This document shows, in pieces, positions 9,758 to 20,040 of a stretch of 64,000 bases of DNA. Position numbers and translations under genes: made by a program. Positions within the stretch are counted from its first letter, which is position 1. Every line of letters starts with the position of its first letter. Below the pieces are notes generated by a model. The model had not been told where the DNA came from, searched no databases, and saw nothing but the letters and a program-made list of their open reading frames with translations. The stretch lies in the NCBI GenBank assembly GCA_037349105.1, contig JAYJMM010000105.1, positions 1,240,001 through 1,304,000 of the forward strand. Reading direction: 5' to 3'. Origin of the DNA: Limnomonas spitsbergensis (taxonomy: Eukaryota; Chlorophyta; Chlorophyceae; Chlamydomonadales).

Positions 9758-11011
9758 TCACTGCTGCGGCCTTGGCGGTAGAGGATACTGCTGCTGTGGC
9801 GGCCTGGCCTGTCCAGATGTGATGTCCGTAGCCAGTGGCGTAGGCCTGCGCTCATCCCTGGCCCTGGGCACCCTGCAGTCCCTGGCCAGGTGCGCCGTGC
9901 TGCCACACTGGTAGCATGCCTTGGCTGCCCCCGTAGCGCCTTCCGCGCTGTAATTTGGTGCCCCAGATTGGTCTGCCCAGGTAACTCCTCTGGGTTTGCC
10001 ATCAATCCGCAGTTGCTGGACAGCGGCCGAGCCTGCGGGGATCACTGCCCCTTCAAGGCGCGTCCGCATCTCCCACTGTCCAGTTCTCTCTCTTCTTACC
10101 CTGTTGGACTGCGCCTCCCCCTGGCTAGGCCCGCTGTTGGCCATCTGCTTGAGGCTTGCACCTCCCAGGTCCCCCATTTCCAGGGCAAACTTCTCCCACA
10201 ACACCACCTGCTGTGTCAGTACGGCAATCTGATCTTCATCCGTCATGCTGAGGTACCCGGGCACTGTCATAACGAACTTGCTCAGCTTTGCTTTAGCAGC
10301 CGCTGTCAGTCCGTCATGGAACAGGTGCGAGACAGAGTGCCGTCTGCCGAAGTGGTCCACTGCAGCCCTTGAGATCTGCAGCAACTCTGCTGTCGACAGC
10401 ACTCTGTGAGCAAACGCTTTCACTGTCTCCTCTGGCTTAACGTCTGGGTCGAGGGTGGTCCTCACCCCTAACCTGAGATTGGAGATTGCTGTCCTCTCAT
10501 CTGAGGTTGGCTTCCCCACCTCCGTTTGAACCACCTTGATCCACAAGGTTAGCAGCGAGGCCTCGCAGCACTGCTCCTCTGCTGGGGCAATCCACAGCCC
10601 CCTGATCCTTTCCACTTCTCTGGTGGCCCTGTCTCCTGCATGGGGCGCCGCCCTGATGGCTACCATCAGCGGCTTCACGCTAGCAGGCTTGCTATCCCAT
10701 AGCTTGACCAGCGATTTCACCAGCATTGCCATAGCCGACGGCGACTGGCACGACCCAGCTATTTCTCCAGCCACCACAGCCAGCGCTGGCGGGTCATCTG
10801 ACAGCGCCAGCCTGTTGTGCGATCCCCAATAGCCACACGCCTGGCAATATTTCCTGGCTGCAACCGCGCCCGGGTGCGACATATCCAACACCGGCACGTT
10901 GCCTTGAATAGCTGGGATTTTGGTGAATTTGGCCACCCCTGCCAGCTGCAGGACCATCTGCTGCTGCAGCTGCAGGTTCACCCTTGCCTGCTCCCTATCG
11001 AGCCTTTCCAT
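9758..11011 (-). CDS. Retroelement Gag: capsid-like region and zinc knuckle (417 aa)
   Basis: This ORF has a true ATG at 11011. The N-terminal helix is Gln-rich (REQARVNLQLQQQMVLQLAG). The central 250 residues, including ISNLRLGVRTTLDPDVKPEE and a histidine-rich stretch, have the all-helical look of a Gypsy capsid. A canonical CX2CX4HX4C knuckle, CYQCGSTAHLARDC, begins at about residue 366 and is followed by a Pro/Gln-rich tail. The protease ORF lies immediately downstream in another frame, as expected for gag-pro frameshifting. This is the conventional Gag of the element. Confidence 0.75.
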   Translation of the reverse strand: MERLDREQARVNLQLQQQMVLQLAGVAKFTKIPAIQGNVPVLDMSHPGAVAARKYCQACGYWGSHNRLALSDDPPALAVVAGEIAGSCQSPSAMAMLVKSLVKLWDSKPASVKPLMVAIRAAPHAGDRATREVERIRGLWIAPAEEQCCEASLLTLWIKVVQTEVGKPTSDERTAISNLRLGVRTTLDPDVKPEETVKAFAHRVLSTAELLQISRAAVDHFGRRHSVSHLFHDGLTAAAKAKLSKFVMTVPGYLSMTDEDQIAVLTQQVVLWEKFALEMGDLGGASLKQMANSGPSQGEAQSNRVRRERTGQWEMRTRLEGAVIPAGSAAVQQLRIDGKPRGVTWADQSGAPNYSAEGATGAAKACYQCGSTAHLARDCRVPRARDERRPTPLATDITSGQARPPQQQYPLPPRPQQ

Positions 11012-11076
11012 TTCCTGGTCGCTGGACTCCTGCCTGGCCCCCGGCCTGCGCCTGTCCGCTCCCCCTGGTCCTGAAT

Positions 11077-11806
11077 CTACTGATTCTGAGCGTGACCCAG
11101 ATCCGCCTCCGCCGCCCCCCGATGGGCTGCGACCTGGATGGTATCTGTCATGTACTCATGTCTGTTATAATCCTCCTCCTGAGCATGATCTTCTCTTGAC
11201 GGCTGTCTGCCTGCTCTGCCTGCGGAGCTCCTACTCCCCTGAGGTGGCGGCCGCCCAGACTCACTTCTGCTTGGTCTGTCGTCAGGGCCGGACCTCCAAG
11301 GCTGTGCTCTGCTAGCTTCTGCCTGCCCCCTGGGCGGCTCCTGGCTTTGCCGGCCTTGCTGCGTCCCCCCGCTGTATTCAGCTTGCCCCCTGGGCGGCTC
11401 CTGGCTTTGCCAGCTTGGCTGTTCCCTGCCATATGCCTGCCCCCTGGGCGGCTCCTGGCTGTACCAGCTTGGCTGTTCTCTGCTGTATGCCTGCCCCCTG
11501 GGCAGCTCCTGGCTTTGCCAATGCGGCTGTTCTTCGCCGTCTGCCTGCCCCCTGGGGCCTGGGCTCTCCCTGGCTCTGCCAGCCTGGCTGCGTCCCGCCT
11601 GTGTAATTCCTGGCGTACGAATCAGACTGCGCCTCCTCTCTGGCTTCCTGCCTTCTTGGTCCACTGCTTCGCACACTGCCTGCAGCTTCAAAGTCCTGCC
11701 TGGTTCCTCTTGCTGGGCACGCTTGCCTGTTCCTCAGGAATTCCTCGATGTAATCCACCTGGGTTTCCTGGCATGTGTTCTCCTTGTCCTCGACTATGCG
11801 CAGCAA
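11077..11806 (-). CDS. Retroelement N-terminal Gag region, Pro/Gln/Arg-rich repeats, overlapping frames
   Basis: Two overlapping minus-strand ORFs (11806 to 11378 and 11691 to 11077) cover this stretch. In the second, a tandem repeat of 18 residues (unit such as QAYGREQPSWQSQEPPRG) occurs about four to five times, followed by an Arg/Ser-rich, then acidic tail. The overlap shows that the frame shifts inside or next to the repeat, a place where slippage or unequal exchange is common. The product is expected to be disordered. No domain is recognised. Confidence 0.45.
11320..11570. repeat. 54-bp tandem repeat inside retroelement gag region
   Basis: A unit beginning gccccctgggcggctcctgg recurs about every 54 bp, roughly 4.5 times. 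The unit is a multiple of three and encodes the 18-residue repeat of the overlapping minus-strand ORF, so it can vary in copy number without breaking that frame. Confidence 0.8.
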
Positions 11807-13537
11807 TGCATAAGACTCTTGCTTGTTTGCTCGCCTTGCTCTGCCATCCTGGCAAGCGATCGGCTAGTCAACTCCGCCCTCTCGCTGGCGGCTGGGCTGC
11901 CGGCCCTGGGCGCTTCCCTGCCCCTTGGCCGCCCCCTGAGGCTCGGCTCGCTGCTGACCTCGAAAACTTCAGATCTGAGTGTTGGGGTTGGCGCGGCCCT
12001 TGCCTGCTGCTGCCACCTTTGGACCTCCCTGAGCTCCTCCGGCCGTTGCACCGCTGTTTCAAATCCCTCCCATGCCTGGTCCTCCTCATCTTCTGGCTCA
12101 GATCCAGGTTCCACCTGATTTCCTGTTACCTCGTTGCACCATTCATCTGCGAAGGCCTTAACAGCCAGGGCTGCTTCGCGTCCCGCCCCTCCCTTGGACA
12201 TCTGTCCAAGGGCGGCTAACAGCGTCGCCCTGTCCTGCCCTGTGTGGGGAATGCCCATCATGGCCTTTGTTGCCCACTCCCGCAGATGATGGGCCTTGAA
12301 TTCCTCAATGGCTGTCACTCGGTCCTGGAAGTGCGAGAACGTCCTGGAGCAAATTTGCTTCCACAGGTTTGTTGCCCATTGCAAAATTTCTGCTTAACCG
12401 ATTGGCTGCATCTGCTCCTCTGATTTTTCTCCGACGTCCATCACTTCCACTGCCCCGGAGCGCTCTGGCTCTCTAGGGCTGCTATCCTGCGCCCAGGATG
12501 GATCGTGAAAAAATCTGCGCAGGGTTTCCTTGTGGCTGTCGCCTCTCTGCATCTGGCTGCTAGATCCCTCCTTGGATTTCTGCACAGGTCTGCCCACACT
12601 GGGCGGAAACCTGGACAGCGGCGTCCCGTAGACTGTGGATCCTGCCCCTCTTCTAACCAGCACTCTGCGCGGTCGCAGCTGCTGCCTTGGACGCAGCCCT
12701 GCCTTTGGCTGCCGCCCCTTCTCTTCCTGGACTGGGTCTGACAGCTCTTCCTCGGATATTAGGTCAGCCCAAGGCTTTCCCACCGGCACAGCTGACTTTT
12801 CCCGCGGTTCCTTGCTGACCTGCGAGACCTGCCTGGTCACCGTTGACTGGACCTCAGCCCCCTCGCGTTTGACCACTGCAGGCGCACTCATGCCCTCCAT
12901 TTCCTCTGCTCCTACCCGCGGTTTGTCTGGACAGGTTCTATCACGGCCTGCTAACCCCCCATGGGCTGCGGCGACCTCCGCTCTGAGATCCGGATGGCAG
13001 GGTTCTTCTTTGACCCTTTGCGCAATCCTTGCCACCCTTGGCGGATTTTGTTGCGGAGCTGTACCAGGACCATAGTCCCTCCTCGTGTCACTGCTCTGGG
13101 ACACTTCAGCTGCCTGATCCAAGATCAGCTCTGGAGTTCCCGCTTGAGTCGGCCACTGCTCAAATTCCAGGCTGGTCCTGGCTGGTCCTGGAATCAGCGG
13201 GCATTGGACCCCCTCGACCGATGCCTTTACGTGTCACACACACTGAGCCATCGGCCAGCATCCCTGCCCCTCTGGGCAGGGAGCGGTCAGGCTCTGGCAC
13301 CTTGCAGTCCCTTGCAGCCGGCTCCACTAGCCCTGCCAGCTTCTCCGCCACCCTAAGGGCTTCTGCAATTAGTTCATCACTAGCCTCCAACAGGTCTGCA
13401 CCTGGCTCCAGCCCCCTCAGACGCCCACTCCTCCGTTGAGCGTCAGGGTGCTGGTGCCTATCAGGATGCAGATCTACTTCTGTCATTCCTACAGGCAATC
13501 TACGAACCACACGGTCCTGCAGTTGTGCTGGCCACAC
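11794..13537 (-). CDS. Retroelement 5' ORFs: leader and N-terminal Gag, interrupted
   Basis: Three minus-strand ORFs (13537 to 13160, 13122 to 12394, 12384 to 11794) form the 5' end of the coding region. The second and third share a frame and are separated only by the TAA at 12394-12396. Beyond it, a helical segment (ILQWATNLWKQICSRTFSHF) and a second helix (LREWATKAMMGIPHTGQDRA) look like a folded domain. The first two ORFs are low-complexity and charged. The region is Gag-like by position. No known domain is recognised, and the start codon of the element is not resolved. Confidence 0.5.
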
Positions 13538-13720
13538 CCACTACAGGATCTGCTAACGTTAGGCTTCTGCCTCTTGTTCTAACTGCGGCCTGGTGAGGGC
13601 CTGCAAGTATGGATCCAGCGGGGCTATGTAAAGGGGCACTTACCGCGCGTCACGCGGTGAGGTGGCCGGGGCGTAGACTGCGTACTTCTTCTTCGGCAGG
13701 GGTCTCGGTCCTCGACTGAG

Positions 13721-13742
13721 GGTTCTATCTCCTGCTATACCA
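13721..13742 (-). other. Candidate primer-binding site of the retroelement
   Basis: On the minus strand the sequence begins TGGTATAGCAGGAGATAG, and the plus strand ends in ccA after a T-arm-like stretch (ggttctatctcctgctatac). A primer-binding site starting TGG, complementary to a tRNA 3' CCA end, is expected just inside the 5' LTR, and the position upstream of gag fits. The plus strand then begins tgtatagg at 13751, which could be an LTR edge. I cannot match a specific tRNA or find the second LTR, so this is tentative. Confidence 0.25.
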
Positions 13743-13750
13743 GCGGAGGC

Positions 13751-15446
13751 TGTATAGGCTTGACTTGAGTTAAGGTACTGACTTATGGGAACGCAGAAGG
13801 TCTCATTCACAGATAACGGCCGGTGCTTGTTACAAATAGAGGTCTGTCCTTTAGAAAGGGACGAAGTAACTAGTTTAGGCAATTGCCGGGATACAGGGAC
13901 CCGGCAGGCCCAATTCAGAGTACGGATTATGCCGAATCACCCTGCGTAAGCGGGTTTATAGGTCTCAGTTCAAAACAGGAGAATCCGCAGAGAAGCTGCG
14001 GAGGCTCCGTGGCCGCTAACGGCGGCTCAAACGGTTCTGTCACATATACGGTAATATACTGTGACATGCGCATCACGAAAAAAAGAGATGTGTCGCACAC
14101 TATTGGTGAAAATTACGACCTCAAAACGGACTGGTAGCTGAATACTGGATGACGGAGTTGCATGGCAAGGCCCACATGCCAAGCCTTCTGAACCCACTGA
14201 CGAAGGGTCCATACAAGGTCGAGAATGAAGCCGCTTACAGATTTCCATTGCTTACAGTCTCGACCTGTTACCATGTCGGCTTTCACTGGACGCAAGGCAG
14301 GACACGGTCTCATGCTTCGGTGAACGAAACGCATGACAGCAATGCAATATATTCAGTGTGTTGTCTCTGCCGGCGTAATTTACGGTAACCGTGATAACCG
14401 TAAATTGAATAGCCGTAAGTTACAGGTACATAACCGTACAATTACGGGCATCAACCTCCTCGATCAACCTCGGCATCAAGCCATCAACCGTCAAGTACAG
14501 CCCTCGGCCAAAGCCTGGGCTGAGTCCCCCGGCCGGATTTCTGGTCATCTGATCCTTGCCATCCTCAAATCCACGCCTTAAAACGGAGTTCCTTCCTTTC
14601 CTTTCCTTTGACCAGTGTTTCATTATTCGTGACTCAGCTACATGTCAGTTACACTGCTGGGGCCTTGGGCCTCGTTTGTGGACAGCCATGCTGCTTTGAC
14701 CACCAGTCGTAGGCCAGTCCAGCTTGTATCCCAATCGGGCCTTTCGCGGCCGCGGGGCGGCCTGCCGAAGGTGAACTTTTGGCCGGAAAAAGAAACACTG
14801 CATCTGATGCCTCTTCTCATCGATTTGTAACATCGAAAGAGCTGCTGGATTAGGCTTGGCACCTTACGCTTCGTTTTTGTCACCAGAATATCCATGGTGT
14901 GCGACTGTGCGCCTGTGCGGCTGCTGAGTCGACCGTGCGCCTAATGTTCTTCGACCCCGACCTGCGCTATTCCCTCAACCCGCACGTCCCTAGGGGGACG
15001 TAGTTTTCTTTCTTTGTGCCTAATGTTCACATTGGACTATAGGAGGGGCTCCACACTTTACGGTTCGGAAAACCGTGGAAGTTTCATTTTTACGGTGGTT
15101 TTTTTTTCAATGCATCGCATTTCGGTCACTCAACTCCCCGTCACGTCAAGTAAGGGGGTGTTTCCACTGGCGCCTTATCCAGCGCGGTTTGAATCCGGTT
15201 GCTCGCGATCGTGATTTTTTCACGCCTTAAACCTAAACTGTTTCAACTGAAATCTAGGAAGTTCACAGCAAACTTCCTGGTGCCAGAGGTCTGATCTCGG
15301 GGCGCCGATACGTTCTGCAACGATTCGTGACCTCGGAACTACAAGTGTCGCTGCTTATTTCGATCTGGCTATAGTAATGGTGTCTTTAATGACGAACGAA
15401 CTTTCGCGCTGACATGGTTCCTTAAACCAAGAGGCAACCAACTCAC
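13751..15446. other. Non-coding stretch, possible 5' LTR and flank
   Basis: No convincing gene is present. If the retroelement has a 5' LTR it should start near 13751 and extend rightwards, but its right edge is not recognisable. A perfect 10-bp inverted repeat, aatttacggt at 14377-14386 and accgtaaatt at 14397-14406, sits among several tacggtaa-like words. A second weak palindrome flanks tgtcacatatacgg near 14040. Short ORFs here are not supported. Confidence 0.4.
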
Positions 15447-16866
15447 AGAATAGCTTAAACCTGGGGCGCGTTCACATTGGGGGTGATCCGAGCCAAAAGT
15501 GGGCGATATACAGAATCCTGAGATGATCCTACTCTAGAGGCGCGAGTTGGGCGCGAGTTGGGCGACAGTTAGTCGTTGTACTTTTGTGTACATCTAGGAT
15601 CATATCAGAAACGACCTCCCGAGGTAGGGCCCAATTCCACTTGTCACCGGAACGCGGAAATGGCATGCCAGCTCACCCTCCCCAATTCCACTTGTCACCG
15701 GAATGGCACCGGAACGCCAGCGTGGCGCCAGCGTGGCGCTGCCGTACCCGTGAAGTGCCATATTTTGCATCGCGCCTATTTTGAGCGATGCAAAAATACT
15801 TCGCATCAACGCTCCGACAGCGTGGACAACTTCGTCCTCATGTTCAAATTTCCATCGCCGTCATCTTTCTTTCGTTCTGAAAACTCCTTTTCGCCCGTTC
15901 CTGCTGCCATGGCCGACGCATATCCTTAACAGGAGCCACACTTGAATCTTTCCCGCGTAGAAGTTGGCACCGATCTGGCCAACCCAATGGCGAATGTCGA
16001 CGTGTGCCCCCTAGCAGTCCCTCCGACCGCCTGGGCTATCGTTTAGCAGCGGCCTGAATTTGCTACACCCAACTTAGACAGTGCCAGGGCATCCCTGGCT
16101 GCACGTACCTTGCAACTCGACAGTTTGTCAAGCAGGACTATCATGCTAGGCGAGACAAGTAGACAGAACACTCTAGATACACGAAGCGATAAGGCAAATG
16201 CCTGACAGGCTGTTCACTAGGAAGATTCGGTCTCTGCCGTACCCGAACACATTCCGGAGACAAGTGGAATTGCGTTTCAAGTTTTTTCAGCCAGCGTGGC
16301 TGAAGCCTCGCCCAACCAGATAAACCGCCACCGGAACGCGTTCCGGTGAGCGCCCAAGTGGAATTGGGCCCGTAGTGTTGAGAAATGATCCAAATGATCC
16401 TGCCACGCTGGCTGCCAGGCTGCCACGCTGGCTCGGTTCAGGGTATACGCATATTCAAACTAGATCGATTACGTGCATCCGAGTCTCATTCGTTTACGCG
16501 GTTGTTATCATTTATCGGGTGTGATTAAACAAAATGTTTGATCAAGGCGAAACCATGCTGGACATTGGCAAAATGGAAAGTCTCGGTCAGTTCGAGCTCT
16601 GGTACAAGCTTGAGATACCTGAGCGATTTCTCTCGCGTTCACAGCAGCACTGATAAGCCTGCCACGACGATCGTGTTGTGCTGATAACAGAAGTCGACTA
16701 TGAAATCGTCTGTGGCTGACGGATTCCTGCAAGTAGCTGAAACTGGTGAGAAAGTGGGCAAAAATGATCCTACCTAGTTCCACACTTGGGCCGCAAATGA
16801 TCCCAACGACTGGATTGGAGCCAATGTGAACGCGCCCCTGGAAATCGACGAGTTGTAGGCTATTCT
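15447..16866. repeat. Long nested inverted-repeat element
   Basis: The 18-bp word ggggcgcgttcacattgg at 15463-15480 recurs inverted and exact at 16821-16838. The outer words agaatagc (15447-15454) and gctattct (16859-16866) extend the symmetry with an indel between. Inside lies a second inverted pair (15627-15643 and 16355-16371). The nested order suggests one non-autonomous DNA element inserted in another. A 194-residue minus-strand frame overlaps the right arm but resembles nothing known. No target-site duplication was found for the outer element. Confidence 0.6.
15627..16371. mobile_element. MITE-like element with 17-bp terminal inverted repeats
   Basis: A perfect 17-bp inverted repeat, gggcccaattccacttg at 15627-15643 and its complement at 16355-16371, bounds 745 bp with no coding capacity. 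The trinucleotide gta lies directly outside both ends and may be a 3-bp target duplication. The ccaattccacttgtcaccgg word recurs near 15682, and fragments of it appear inverted near 16260 and 16331, giving internal subterminal repeats. No transposase is present, so the superfamily is unknown. Confidence 0.55.
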
Positions 16867-17137
16867 CGAATGCGTGGTTTTGGCCTCGAACAGAAAGGCC
16901 TAAACCGTGTCGGTACAGAATACCAGTGGTAACACGACCTAAGTCCCACTTGGGAGTTCCACATGAAAAAGGGCTTACCAGAGATCTGCCGCCCGTCATA
17001 GGTACCAGCCATATATTATCGGCGAGCGTGCCGTCAGGGTGCCTCCAAGGTTGAAAAAAGTAAGTTTCATCTCGCGCGCCCCGCTCGCGCACTTCGCGTC
17101 AGTCGCTCCCACACAATGCAGAAGGTGCGAGTGTAAT

Positions 17138-17372
17138 CCTGCCCTGCCTTACAGCCCTGCCCTGCCCTGCAACTCTGCCCTGCAGCCCTGTCATGCATGC
17201 AGCCCTGCCCTGCCCTGCATGCAGCCCTGCCCTGAACTGAACTGCATGCAGCCTTGCCATGCCATGCAGCCCTGTCCTGCCCTGCAGCCCTGCCCTGCCC
17301 TGCAGCCCTGCCCTGCCCTGCAGTCCTGCCCTGCCCTGCATGCAGCCTTGCCTTGCCCCACATGCAGCCTAC
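17138..17372. repeat. CCTGC-rich minisatellite
   Basis: About 235 bp consist of irregular copies of ccctgccctgcag, with occasional catgcatgcag interruptions. Both strands give long artefactual ORFs through it. No function is evident. Confidence 0.85.
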
Positions 17373-18148
17373 CAGATATGCGCAAGAGCAAGAAGGCTGG
17401 AGGCCATAGGGGACCATCCAAAAGCCGTCCCTTAGCCTGACTTGATACACCGCAATCTACTCCAGTAGCAACAAAATATATTTCCCAGGCACAATGGATC
17501 ATCAACTCAACTTGTGTAACTTGAACTACAAGAGACGTCAAGACCGTAGGCAACCATGCATGGTGAAGGGGATGGAAGCTGGGACGAAGCTGCACAAATG
17601 CACAATATGTGCTCATGCGCAGAACAATCATGGCATTTCCAGAGTGTGGATACGGCCTCATCTTGAAAACCTGGAGGGAATATACGAGAATACGGTGCGA
17701 ATAGGACAACTGGGAAATTTGACTGCATGCTGAAACTATGGTGAGAAGTGGAAAGCAGTGTCGTGCCTTTCCACCGCCAAACGCCTTTATGCACCATCAC
17801 AATCTATATGCTCAGCAAAGGAGGCAAAGAAAAAGCCAGCGAAACAAACACTGCACTTGATCAGGTCTAATGAGGCCGGTGAACAAAAGCACCGGGCAGA
17901 TAGCGGAATCCAGACGTGGAAAAGCGCATGGCACACGTCGCCGGCTAAGCAGCTGACATGTACGAAACAATGGTCTTGCCGGAACCAGGATGGCTGACCA
18001 CCAAATACATCACAAATAAAAAATCAATCCATGGAAGACGGACGTTACACAACACGAAGGGCGTGCATGCTCCCCCCCCGACAGTTCAGGTACAGGCTCT
18101 TGCACCAACAGGCATCTCGTTAGAAAGAGGACGACTAGAGCAAAGAAC
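17373..18148. other. Intergenic, no feature recognised
   Basis: Only short, unsupported reading frames are present and no repeat structure was seen. The stretch lies between the CCTGC minisatellite and the target duplication of the hAT element. Confidence 0.4.
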
Positions 18149-18156
18149 ATGTGATG

Positions 18157-18919
18157 TAGGGTTGGCGGGTGGCGTATATGGAGCATATACGTATATACGG
18201 CGTATATACGCGTAAAAGTTTGTACCATACCGTATACGCGTACATTGCTAAATGCGTATATACGGCATCGGGCGTATACAGCAGATGCTGGGAAGAAGCG
18301 TAGAGCGAAGGGCTTCTTCTCGGGTTCGCGTACGCTTGTTTCTTCACTGCAATGAATCTAGACGAGTGGGATGCATACAATTCTGATAGGGATGAATTTA
18401 TCCTCTCGTATCGACAAACTATACTGACAAACAAAGATCTCATGCCCCTCGACGCCTACAAGAAACTGATCGACATAAAAGAGAATATTTATTTAGGGCA
18501 ACATCTACACGAAGTACCGCTCTAACCTGTCACTGAGGGTCGCCGAGAAGATCGCCTTCATTCGAGGGAACAGCAAGCTGGGCACTTGCTCTCAGGATGA
18601 GGAACTGGCTCTGGAATATGATGCTTAGTAGGCAGGAGCTGACAACCAGCCAGCTGCCTAATACAGGAGACTGGAATGGCTGCAACCCACGACCACGGAC
18701 CATGCGCTTGTTTTCCTTGTTTATAAGCCTATTTGAACATTGAATTTAGTCAAATCGAACTAGAAACTGGTTTAATGGTAGGTTCAAGACCAGGGTATGC
18801 AATACACAGGGTCGTAAGGCTGTTGATGTCCCCATATACGTATACGTATACGGTATATACGCATATACGCCGTATATACGTGTAATTGTATTTGAAATAT
18901 ACGGTATACACCAACCCTA
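18157..18919 (+). mobile_element. hAT-family transposon, internally reduced copy
   Basis: The element is bounded by the inverted termini tagggttgg (18157-18165) and ccaacccta (18911-18919). It is flanked by a perfect 8-bp direct repeat, atgtgatg, at 18149-18156 and 18920-18927. Eight-base target duplications and TAGGG/CAGGG-type ends are the hAT signature. Both ends carry clusters of the palindromic word gtatatacg (18173-18280 and 18833-18905), likely subterminal transposase-binding repeats. The interior holds the remains of a transposase C-terminus. At 763 bp the copy is non-autonomous. Confidence 0.88.
18352..18628 (+). pseudogene. hAT transposase C-terminal remnant
   Basis: From 18497 a frame reads GNIYTKYRSNLSLRVAEKI, then FIRGN, ending at TAG 18626-18628. 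This fits the end of the hAT dimerisation region, where a G-x-I, R-S-x-L and F-I-x-x-N pattern is conserved. The bases before it, atttatttag, look like a 3' splice site. An ATG at 18352 opens a separate short frame (NLDEWDAYNSDRDEF) that could be a preceding exon. The catalytic DDE core is absent. Confidence 0.65.
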
Positions 18920-18927
18920 ATGTGATG

Positions 18928-19789
18928 ACAACTGAAGCGCGCATATTACGGGCAATATGGCGAAGGAATACCAGCAAAACAGACTGGAGGGCTGCAGACA
19001 AGATACACAGGACATTACTAGTACACAAATCCTTCATACCATGAACTATTGAAAGACTCCTCATAAAACATGGAGGCAGTTAACAAGTATATGCAGGGGA
19101 AGGATAAGGAGACCCTATTTTTTTGGTGACGAATATAGGGTGCCCGCCTAGCAGAATGCATGCACACCATGCTGCATTCAGTCCTATGGTTCCAACATTT
19201 CAAACTATCGGCATACCGGTACATCTGATGAACTAATGAGGCACCACCTTGCGGAGTTCTGACAGCTGTGAGACCCCGCCGGTAGTACAAATAACACACG
19301 CCACCCCTGTCTGTGTAGACCTGACCAACATTGGCCTCATCGACGTGTGGGTTCGTTTTTGCGGGGGGCGACGCTTAGCGAGGCGCCATGGGCCACGCCA
19401 CAGGAGCCTGCCTTGAAAATGGATGCAGGGTGCAGTCCGCTTCGCAATTCCCAAGCAGGCATGCCCAGCCTTCACAGTATCAGGCCCACAAACACAGCGG
19501 CACCCGCTTGGACAGCGCCTAGATTTCCATGTCAGCAGGCTGCGCTACCCCGCGCAGCAAGCTCAAGATCAGCTCCCTTGCATTGGGGAAGAATGGGTAC
19601 GAGTGCACTATGCATTTCCCCAGCTGGACTCCGTCGAAGATCTGCACGGCACCAGTAGCACAGGTGGGCCGTGGGAACAAAGAAAAGTTCCCCTAGGGGA
19701 AGCATAGCAGCATCAACATACAGCAGAAGTGACAGAGGGGCTTTCTAAAGCTTCATATGCACACAGCACATGGGTTGAATGTGTATATA
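18928..19789. other. Intergenic or 3' flank, no gene supported
   Basis: A plus-strand frame of 94 codons (19423-19707) has fairly balanced composition but no recognisable domain and no identifiable partner exons. The stretch lies downstream of the minus-strand bZIP-like gene and may include its 3' UTR. Confidence 0.35.
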
Positions 19790-20040
19790 GCTCACCCTGC
19801 TGTACATTTTGAGGGTATCTGTACTAGTCATACTATTGCCCAATGTTTATTTATGTGCAATGCCCACGCTGCTGTACAATGTGGATGTTTGCAATGCTCA
19901 CCCTGCTGTCCAGTGCGAATGTGTGTTTAATACTCAACCTGCTGGGCAGTGTGGAGGTATGCATACTGCTCACCCTGCCAAACGGTGTGGAGGCATGTGT
20001 ACTGCTCACCCGGCCTAACAGTGTGTGGGCATGTATATTG
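19790..20040. repeat. Degenerate 36-bp minisatellite at the 3' end of the bZIP-like gene
   Basis: About six diverged copies of a unit read on the minus strand as cagggtgagcagtatgcata, then cctccacaccg. Three adjacent units keep a 36-bp period and encode GEQYTCLHTVWQ-like 12-residue repeats. Each unit contains cagggtgagc, close to a 5' splice site consensus and nearly identical to the donor at the end of the preceding exon (20300/20299). Confidence 0.65.

Larger units (their letters stand above)
1..13542 (-). mobile_element. Large Ty3/Gypsy-type LTR retroelement, 5' and central part
   Basis: The minus strand is coding-like across the whole stretch in the order Gag with zinc knuckle, DSA-type protease, a long region of extra ORFs, reverse transcriptase, RNase H, then the integrase zinc-binding segment that runs off the left edge. 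That order (RT before integrase) is the Ty3/Gypsy order. The reading frame changes about ten times upstream of pol, and three in-frame stops (TAA at 12394-12396, TGA at 8922-8924, TGA at 3197-3199) have the same frame open on both sides. The pol frame itself is clean. The 3' LTR lies outside the window, so LTR identity cannot be tested here. Either the gag half is decaying, or it is expressed through frameshifts, readthrough or splicing. Confidence 0.85.

Noticed and set aside
11347..12219. Plus-strand frame of 290 codons rich in Leu/Pro/Cys
   Set aside because: Antisense shadow of the gag repeat ORFs of the retroelement; no domain.
16508..17092. Minus-strand frame of 194 codons
   Set aside because: Overlaps the inverted repeat arm, has no recognisable domain and no partner exon; likely chance.
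17067..17709. Long frames on both strands through the CCTGC tract
   Set aside because: Artefacts of the minisatellite composition.
19423..19707. Plus-strand frame of 94 codons with balanced composition
   Set aside because: No domain, no splice partners, not enough to call a gene.
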